From Streptomyces abikoensis (GTDB lineage: Bacteria; Actinomycetota; Actinomycetes; Streptomycetales; Streptomycetaceae), in contig NZ_BMRT01000007.1 of NCBI RefSeq assembly GCF_014648775.1, positions 299,315 through 363,314 of the forward strand: a DNA stretch of 64,000 bases, given 5' to 3'. Position 1 is the stretch's first letter; the number at the start of each line of letters is the position of its first letter. This document shows positions 18,266-23,956 of the stretch, one piece after another. The notes beneath the pieces were generated by a model that was not told where the DNA came from, searched no databases, and was given only the letters and a program-made list of their open reading frames with translations. The position numbers were made by a program, and so were the translations under genes.

Positions 18266-18856
18266 GTGGCACGTAGCAGCTCGGGGATCATCGTGGCCAC
18301 GCTCACCGCGGCGGCCCTGGCCGGCGTCGGTTTCCTGGCCGTCCAGGCGGAGGCCGCGCCCGATCACCCCGTCGCGCACGCCTCGGGCCGGACCGCCGGC
18401 AAGGCGAAGGACGGGGAGCAGGGCAAGGACCAGGCCGCCGGCGGAGCCGGGCAGGAGCAGGGCAAGGCGCCGAACGCGGTCCCGGAGGAGTCCGGCACCG
18501 GCCTGCGCGTCGTCTACGCGCTCGCGCAGAAGCGGGTGTGGCTGGTCGGCTCGGACGGCAAGGCCACGCGGACGTTCGAGATCGCGCCCAGCACCGTGAA
18601 CCCGCCGCCGGGCAGCTACGCGGTCACCTCGCGCACGCCCACGATCACCGGCTCGGACGGGACGCCCGTCGAGCACGTGGTGGTCTTCCACCGGGACGCC
18701 GCCGGGGTCGTCTTCGGCTTCAGCGCGGCCGTGGACGGCTCGTCGCCCAAGCCGGACCCGGCGAAGAAGACGGGCGCGATCCGCGAGCAGCCGGCCGACG
18801 GGCGGGCGATGTGGGAGTTCGCGGTGAACAAGACGCCGGTCGTCGTCGTCCCGTAA
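18266..18856 (+). CDS. Secreted L,D-transpeptidase-like protein without catalytic cysteine
   Basis: A 196-aa exported protein: an N-terminal hydrophobic segment (about 7-30, ending QAEAA), a Gly/Lys/Gln-rich linker (about 40-75), then a compact domain of ~115 residues. The domain pattern (VVYALAQKRVWLVGSDGKATRTFEI, PPPGSYAVTSRTP, VFH..., then KTGAIREQPADGRAMWEFAVNKTPVVVV) resembles the YkuD fold, with TGAIR standing where active enzymes have SHGC[VI]R. Ala171 therefore replaces the nucleophile. It could bind peptidoglycan stems without cross-linking them; the assignment is by pattern only. GTG at 18266 has GAAAGG about 8 nt upstream. Confidence 0.6.
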   Translation: MARSSSGIIVATLTAAALAGVGFLAVQAEAAPDHPVAHASGRTAGKAKDGEQGKDQAAGGAGQEQGKAPNAVPEESGTGLRVVYALAQKRVWLVGSDGKATRTFEIAPSTVNPPPGSYAVTSRTPTITGSDGTPVEHVVVFHRDAAGVVFGFSAAVDGSSPKPDPAKKTGAIREQPADGRAMWEFAVNKTPVVVVP

Positions 18857-18861
18857 CTCGT

Positions 18862-19029
18862 TCAGGCGGCGTCGCGCGCCTCGTCGTCGTCCGCGCCGTC
18901 GGCGGCGGGCTCCGGCGCCTTCGGGGGCGTGGAGACGGCGTCGGCGGCGGCACAGGACGCCAGGAGGTCGCGCACCGACAGGGGGTGCTCCTCGACGGCG
19001 GGGGTGGGCTCGGGCTCGTGGGCCGACAT
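18862..19029 (-). CDS. Small acidic protein of unknown function
   Basis: A 55-aa acidic protein beginning MSAHEPEPTPAVEEHPLSVR, with one hydrophobic/Cys-containing helix (VRDLLASCAAADAVS) and a disordered, acidic Ala/Pro tail ending DDDEARDAA. The ATG follows AGGAGG by 5 nt; a GTG at 19077 would add 16 residues but has a poor ribosome site. It is convergent with the L,D-transpeptidase-like gene (5 nt between stops). An iron-box-like palindrome lies about 50-70 nt upstream of the start. I do not recognise the family. Confidence 0.65.
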   Translation of the reverse strand: MSAHEPEPTPAVEEHPLSVRDLLASCAAADAVSTPPKAPEPAADGADDDEARDAA

Positions 19030-19081
19030 GAATGCCTCCTGGGGCGGCTCGGGCCGGTCGGAGGCGCCACGGTCCACCTAC

Positions 19082-19100
19082 TTAGGTAGACCTAACCGAC
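19082..19100 (-). promoter_or_regulatory. Putative iron box (IdeR/DmdR1 type)
   Basis: The minus strand reads GTCGGTTAGGTCTACCTAA. It matches 14 of 19 positions of the actinobacterial iron-box consensus TTAGGTTAGGCTCACCTAA, including GGTTAGG and ACCTAA. It also contains the perfect palindrome TTAGGT-AG-ACCTAA. It sits upstream of the 55-aa gene, so iron repression is plausible. Confidence 0.5.
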
Positions 19101-19177
19101 CCTCCTGCCCTCCATGTGACCACGCCCGGTGTCGCGCGCGCAACATCTTGCCGACGGCTTGTCGGAACGAGCGCCGT

Positions 19178-19714
19178 TCAGCGCCCCAGCGGCGAGAGGT
19201 CCACGCCCGCCCAGCGGGCGCCGACACCGGTGACGGTCACGCTGCGCACGTCGTCGGCGTCGGCGTCGCCCTCGGCCGGGGCGTCCGCGCCCACCGCGCG
19301 CTCGATCACGACCCGCAGCCGGTCCTCGGACAACTCCTCGACCTTGCCGTCGCCCCACTCCACGACGATCACCGACTCGGGCAGCGAGACGTCGAGGTCC
19401 AGGTCCTCCATCTCGTCCAGCCCGCCGGACAGCCGGTAGGCGTCGACGTGGACGAGGGCCGGGCCGGCGCCCAGCGGCGGGTGCACCCGGGCGATGACGA
19501 AGGTCGGGGACGTGACGGCACCGCGCACCCCGAGCCCCTCGCCCAGCCCCCGGGTCAGCGTCGTCTTGCCGGCGCCCAGCTCCCCGGAGAGCAGCACGAG
19601 ATCACCGGGGCGCAGCAGCGCGGCGAGGCGGCGGCCCAACTCCCGCATGTCTTCGGCGGACTTGACGGTGAGCGGCGTCGCCTGCGGCGCGGAGGTGTCT
19701 TGCGGGGTACTCAT
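19178..19714 (-). CDS. tsaE: tRNA threonylcarbamoyladenosine biosynthesis ATPase TsaE
   Basis: A 178-aa P-loop ATPase needed for the TsaB-TsaD cycle. The Walker A motif is LLSGELGAGKTTLTRGLGEGL, followed by VTSPTFVI, HVDAYRL and VVEWGDGKVE (Walker B region). The C-terminal ~35 residues contain an acidic Ala/Asp-rich stretch (ADAPAEGDADADD). ATG at 19714 is used; the apparent 29-residue extension upstream is encoded by a repeat and is unlikely to be translated. Confidence 0.94.
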   Translation of the reverse strand: MSTPQDTSAPQATPLTVKSAEDMRELGRRLAALLRPGDLVLLSGELGAGKTTLTRGLGEGLGVRGAVTSPTFVIARVHPPLGAGPALVHVDAYRLSGGLDEMEDLDLDVSLPESVIVVEWGDGKVEELSEDRLRVVIERAVGADAPAEGDADADDVRSVTVTGVGARWAGVDLSPLGR

Positions 19715-19737
19715 ATCCGCCGATGGTAACGCCCGCG

Positions 19738-19900
19738 TTGTGGGCAATCGTTCCGCAGGGCTGGGGGCACCTCCCAGCGGTAGCTGGGGGAGGGTGGGCA
19801 CAACGCCGGAACGACGGCGTCAGCCACGTCGCTATTCGGGTGCGGCCCGGTGGGCAGCTTGTGCCCACCCGTTCCGCCCTGCGGAACGCCTGCCCACCAA
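19738..19900. repeat. Composite palindromic intergenic repeat extending into the hydrolase 3' end
   Basis: Outer inverted copies: 19738-19761 and 19876-19900 (reverse complement) share GTGGGCA-N2-CGTTCCGCAGGGC. Inner inverted copies: GTGGGCACAA (19794-19803) and TTGTGCCCAC (19859-19868). Between them, CTCCCAGC (19771-19778) and GCTGGGGGAG (19783-19792) make a hairpin. From memory, such GTTCCGC and GGGGGCACCTCCCAGC elements occur in many places in Streptomyces genomes. The right half covers the last ~23 codons of the alpha/beta hydrolase gene. Confidence 0.75.
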
Positions 19901-21064
19901 CCGGGCCAGGTGGCCGGACACCAGATCCGGAACTTCGAGCATCACCAGGTGCCCCGCCCCCGGCACGATCACCAGCTCCGCGTCCGGCAGCGCCTCGCCG
20001 ATGACCCGGCTGTGCTCACTCGGCGTGACCATGTCCTTCTCGCCCGCCAGGACGAGCACCGGCCGCCCCGCGAACTCCGCCAGCGCATCCACCTTGTCGT
20101 GCTCGGCGAAGGCCGGGTAGAACTCGGCGACCACGTCCACCGGCGTCGCCTCGATCATCCGCTCGGCGAACCGCGCCACCACGGGGTCGACGTCCCGCGA
20201 CCCGAACGAGTAGCGCTTGATGATCCCGCCGATGAGCTCGGCGACGGCCCGCCGCCCCTTCTCCACCAGCTCCGTCCGGGTCAGCATCAGCCTGAACGCG
20301 CCCGGCAGGACCGTCCGTCGCAGCAGGCTCATCCCCACCGGCGGCAGCCCGTACGTCACCTCGCCCATCAGGCCGGAGGACGTGCCGATGAACGCGGCGC
20401 CGACCACCCGCTCGGCGATCAGCTCCGGGTAGTGGGCGGCCAGGGCCATCGTGGTCATGCCGCCCATCGAGTGCCCCACCAGCACCAGCGGTCCCTCGGG
20501 GGCGGCCGCGTCGACGACGGCCTTCAGATCGCGGCCGAGCAGGTCGATGCTGACCGGTTCGCCCGCCTCGCGCTGGCCCTTGCCGCGCGCGGAGCGGCCG
20601 TGGCTGCGCTGGTCCCAGAAGACGGCGCGGACGCCGGCGGCGCGCAGCGCGGCGCGCTGGAAGTGCCAGGAGTCCTGGCTCAGGCAGTAGCCGTGGCTGA
20701 AGACGACCGTGAGCGGCGGCTCCGCGCGGCGCCCGAAGAAGCCCTTCCCCTTGCCGGGGGCCTCCGGTTCGTCCACCTCGTAGTGGAGCTCGGTGCCGTC
20801 CTCGGCCAGGGCCGTGCCCACGGTGCCGCGCAGCGTCCCGTACGGGCCGGCCGAGTCGAGGGCGAGCCGCGCCTTGCGGCGCATGCCGCGTCCGACGGTG
20901 AGCCGTTCCACGGCGACCCCGACCGCGGCTCCGGCGGCGACGACCCCGACGGCCGCGCCCGCGAACCCCGCGATGCCCGCCCCCCGTCGCCGGGCGGCGC
21001 CGCCCAGGGCCTCCACGGCCCCCGCCGCCACCGTGCCCGTACTGTCGCCGCCGCCCTCGCTCAT
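19832..21064 (-). CDS. Alpha/beta hydrolase
   Basis: A 410-aa protein. An N-terminal Ala/Gly-rich hydrophobic segment (about 25-55) is a likely membrane anchor or export signal. The hydrolase domain starts near residue 115 with VVFSHGYCLSQDSWHFQ (oxyanion region), the nucleophile elbow is GHSMGGMTTMAL, and the catalytic His is in GAGHLVMLE. It lies 1 nt after alr in the same transcription unit, and its ribosome site lies within alr. The last ~23 residues (VGRRSAGRNGWAQAAHRAAPE) are encoded by a palindromic repeat and are probably a recent addition. Substrate unknown. Confidence 0.85.
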   Translation of the reverse strand: MSEGGGDSTGTVAAGAVEALGGAARRRGAGIAGFAGAAVGVVAAGAAVGVAVERLTVGRGMRRKARLALDSAGPYGTLRGTVGTALAEDGTELHYEVDEPEAPGKGKGFFGRRAEPPLTVVFSHGYCLSQDSWHFQRAALRAAGVRAVFWDQRSHGRSARGKGQREAGEPVSIDLLGRDLKAVVDAAAPEGPLVLVGHSMGGMTTMALAAHYPELIAERVVGAAFIGTSSGLMGEVTYGLPPVGMSLLRRTVLPGAFRLMLTRTELVEKGRRAVAELIGGIIKRYSFGSRDVDPVVARFAERMIEATPVDVVAEFYPAFAEHDKVDALAEFAGRPVLVLAGEKDMVTPSEHSRVIGEALPDAELVIVPGAGHLVMLEVPDLVSGHLARLVGRRSAGRNGWAQAAHRAAPE

Positions 21065-21065
21065 G

Positions 21066-22253
21066 TCAGTCCCCCGTGTCCTCGGACGTGTCATCGACGT
21101 CGTTGTCCCTGACGTCGTTGTCTCCGACATAGACGCGCGGCACACGCGCGGAGATGCGCGTGACGACTTCATAGGCGATGGTTCCGGTCGCCCGCGCCCA
21201 GTCCTCGGCGGTCGGCTCGCCCCGGTCGCCGGGGCCGAAAAGCACCGCTTCGTCGCCCGGGGCCGCGCTGTCGCCGCCCAGGTCGACCACGAACTGGTCC
21301 ATCGCGACCCGCCCGGCCACCGTCCGCCACTTGCCGCCCACCAGCACCGGGCCGGTGCCGGAGCCGGACCGCGGGATGCCGTCCGCGTAGCCGACGGGGA
21401 CGAGCGCGAGGGTCGTCTCACCGGGGGTCGTGTACAGGTGGCCGTACGAGACGCCGTGCCCGCCCGGCACCCGCTTCACCGAGGCGAGGGAGGCGGAGAG
21501 CGTCATCACCGGCCGGATCCCCAGCTCCTCGGGGGTGCCCAGCTCGGGGCTCGGGGATATCCCGTACATCGCGACGCCGGTGCGCACGAGGTCGAAGTGG
21601 GTCTCGGGGAGGGTGAGGGTGGCCGGGGAGTTGGCGATGTGCCGGACCTCGGGGGCCAGGCCCTGGCCCTCGGCGTAGGCGATGGCGTCCTTGAAGACGG
21701 TCAGCTGGGCCCGGATGGAGGGGTGGCCCGGCTCGTCGGCGCAGGCGAAGTGCGACCAGATGCCGGTGACCTTGATCAGCCCGGCCGTCTCGGCGTCGCG
21801 CGCGGCGGCGACGAGCTTCTCCCAGTCGCCGGGCTGGCAGCCGTTGCGGCCGAGACCCGTGTCGATCTTCAGCTGCACGCGGGCGACGCGGCCGGCCGCG
21901 CGGGCCGCGGCGGTGACCTCCTCCAGCGCCCACAGGCCGCTGACGGAGACGTCGATGTCGGCCTCCAGGGCCTCCCGCCACGGGTCGCCCGGCGTCCACA
22001 GCCAGCACATCAGCCGGCCCGTGTCACCGGCGGCGCGCAGGGCGAGCGCCTCGTGCGGGGTGGCCGTGCCGATCCACTCGGCTCCGGCCTGACGGGCGGC
22101 TCTGGCGCAGGGCACCGCGCCGTGGCCGTAGGCGTTCGCCTTGACGACGGCCATCAGCTGCGCCCGGGGGGCGCGGGCGCGCAGAGCGCGTACGTTGGCC
22201 CGCAGGGCGGCCAGGTCGACCACGGCTCGGGCGCGCATCGGTGTCTCAGTCAT
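21066..22253 (-). CDS. alr: Alanine racemase
   Basis: A 395-aa PLP enzyme supplying D-alanine for peptidoglycan. The cofactor lysine is Lys38 in AVVKANAYGHG, and the second catalytic base is Tyr270 in GHGVSYGHLY. Other motifs are KIDTGLGRNG and VAMDQFVVDLG. The C-terminus ends in a short acidic tail with an Asp-Asn repeat. ATG at 22253 is chosen; translation further upstream would run through the GC-rich hairpin region. Divergent from nnr. Confidence 0.95.
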   Translation of the reverse strand: MTETPMRARAVVDLAALRANVRALRARAPRAQLMAVVKANAYGHGAVPCARAARQAGAEWIGTATPHEALALRAAGDTGRLMCWLWTPGDPWREALEADIDVSVSGLWALEEVTAAARAAGRVARVQLKIDTGLGRNGCQPGDWEKLVAAARDAETAGLIKVTGIWSHFACADEPGHPSIRAQLTVFKDAIAYAEGQGLAPEVRHIANSPATLTLPETHFDLVRTGVAMYGISPSPELGTPEELGIRPVMTLSASLASVKRVPGGHGVSYGHLYTTPGETTLALVPVGYADGIPRSGSGTGPVLVGGKWRTVAGRVAMDQFVVDLGGDSAAPGDEAVLFGPGDRGEPTAEDWARATGTIAYEVVTRISARVPRVYVGDNDVRDNDVDDTSEDTGD

Positions 22254-22294
22254 CGCAGCCAGTCTCTCAGGCCGGGGCCGGAGGAGGCCCCTGC

Positions 22295-22390
22295 CCCGCC
22301 CTTTCACCGTTTCCCGGGGGCTCCGCCCCGGGCCCCGGGGGCTGGGGGCGGAGCCCCCGGTTCCGGGAAGGGGCGGGATCGGGGAAAGAA
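22295..22390. repeat. Long GC-rich inverted repeat (dispersed element, copy 1)
   Basis: The left arm (from 22295) and right arm (to about 22390) hold complementary segments CCCGCCC.../GGGGCGGG, CCCGGGGGCTCCGCCCC and GGGGCGGAGCCCCCGG. The first 22 bases (22295-22316) are identical to 41167-41188 in copy 2. Copy 1 sits between divergent genes (alr and nnr), where no terminator is needed. Confidence 0.75.
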
Positions 22391-22491
22391 CTCCCGCCGC
22401 GGCGGCGACCAGCCACTGCCGACGTGACCGGCGGTGCCGAACCGCCGCCGCCCGGTGTCGCACACGGCCGCAGTGCGGCAGGCTGACCCCT

Positions 22492-23931
22492 ATGAGGACT
22501 GCCCACAGCGTGGACACCGTACGGGCCGCCGAGCGCGCCCTCATGACAACGCTCCCGGAAGGCGCGCTCATGCAGCGCGCGGCGGCGGGCCTGGCGGCGG
22601 CCTGCGCCGACCTCCTGGGCCGCCGCGTCTACGGCGCCCGCGTCGCCCTCCTCGTCGGCAGCGGCGACAACGGCGGCGACGCCCTCTACGCCGGCGCCCG
22701 CCTGGCCCGCCGCGGCGCGGGCGTGACGGCCGTACTGCTCACCCCGGACCGCGCCCACCCCGGTGGCCTGCTCGCGCTCCGGAACGCGGGCGGCCGCGCG
22801 GTCACGGCCCGCGAAGGCGTGGGGGCCGTCCGCCGCGCCGACCTCGTCGTCGACGGCATCGTCGGCATCGGCGGCAAGGGCCCCCTGCGCGAGCCCGCCC
22901 AGGAGCTCGTCGCGGCGGCCGAGGGCGCCCTGATCGTCGCCGTGGACCTGCCCAGCGGCGTCGACGCCGACACCGGCGAGGCCCCGGGCGCGGCGGTGCG
23001 CGCCGACGCCACCGTCACCTTCGGCACGTACAAGCCGGGCCTGCTCGTCGACCCCGCCCGCGAGCACGCGGGCGCGCTGCGCCTGGTCGACATCGGCCTC
23101 GGCCCGTGGCTGCCGTCCGAACCGGACGTCGAGGCCCTCCAGCACGCGGACGTGGCCGATCTGCTCCCCCACCCGCAAGCGGAGAGCGACAAATACCGAC
23201 GCGGTGTAGTCGGCATCGTGGCCGGATCGGCTCGCTATCCGGGCGCGGCCGTCCTCGCCGTGGCGGGCGCGCTCAGCGGCGGCGCGGGCGCCGTGCGCTA
23301 CGCGGGCCCGGCCACCGACGCCGTGATCGCCCGCTTCCCGGAGACGCTGGTGACGGCGGGCCCCCCGGCGAAGGCCGGCCGCGTGCAGGCCTGGGTGATC
23401 GGCCCCGGCCTCGGGGACGGCCCCGAGGCGCGCCAGGCCCTGGTGGACGTCCTGTCCTCCGACGTCCCCGTACTCGTCGACGCCGACGGCCTGCGCCTGC
23501 TGGACCCCCAGGCCGTACGGGCGCGCCGGGCCGAGACCCTCCTGACCCCGCACGCGGGAGAGGCGGCCGCGCTGCTCGGCCTCTCCCGCGAGGAGGTCGA
23601 GGCGTCCCGCCTGTCGGCCGTACGGGCGCTGGCGGACCGCTTCGGGGCGACGGCCCTGCTCAAGGGCTCGACCACCCTCGTCGCCGACGGCATTGGAGCG
23701 ATCCGCGTCAACCCGACGGGCACCCCGTGGCTGGCCACCGCGGGCAGCGGCGACGTCCTGGCCGGCCTGACCGGCTCCCTGCTCGCCGCGGGCCTGGACG
23801 CCCGCGACGCGGCCTCGGTGGGGGCGTACCTCCACGGCCTGGCGGCGCGCGCGCTCGGAAGCGCGCCGATCACGTCGCTGGGGGTGGCGGAGGAGCTGCG
23901 GCGGGTGTGGCTGGACGTCGTGACGGGGTGA
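22492..23931 (+). CDS. nnr: Bifunctional NAD(P)H-hydrate epimerase / ADP-dependent dehydratase
   Basis: A 479-aa fusion that repairs hydrated NAD(P)H. The N-terminal epimerase domain (about 1-215) has GSGDNGGDALYAGARLA and VDLPSGVDADTG. The C-terminal ribokinase-like dehydratase (about 225-479) has VVGIVAGSARYPGAAVLAVAGA, LTPHAGEAAALLG, LLKGSTTLVADG and ATAGSGDVLAGLTGSLLAAG. Start ATG at 22492; CAGGCT ends 7 nt upstream, so a leaderless transcript is likely. Next to alr, as in other actinobacteria. Confidence 0.95.
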   Translation: MRTAHSVDTVRAAERALMTTLPEGALMQRAAAGLAAACADLLGRRVYGARVALLVGSGDNGGDALYAGARLARRGAGVTAVLLTPDRAHPGGLLALRNAGGRAVTAREGVGAVRRADLVVDGIVGIGGKGPLREPAQELVAAAEGALIVAVDLPSGVDADTGEAPGAAVRADATVTFGTYKPGLLVDPAREHAGALRLVDIGLGPWLPSEPDVEALQHADVADLLPHPQAESDKYRRGVVGIVAGSARYPGAAVLAVAGALSGGAGAVRYAGPATDAVIARFPETLVTAGPPAKAGRVQAWVIGPGLGDGPEARQALVDVLSSDVPVLVDADGLRLLDPQAVRARRAETLLTPHAGEAAALLGLSREEVEASRLSAVRALADRFGATALLKGSTTLVADGIGAIRVNPTGTPWLATAGSGDVLAGLTGSLLAAGLDARDAASVGAYLHGLAARALGSAPITSLGVAEELRRVWLDVVTG

Positions 23932-23956
23932 CGAGGTGACGCGCGGGCGCCGGAGG

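Noticed and set aside
19715..19801. 29-residue N-terminal extension of TsaE
   Set aside because: Encoded by the palindromic repeat; ATG at 19714 gives a normal-length protein.
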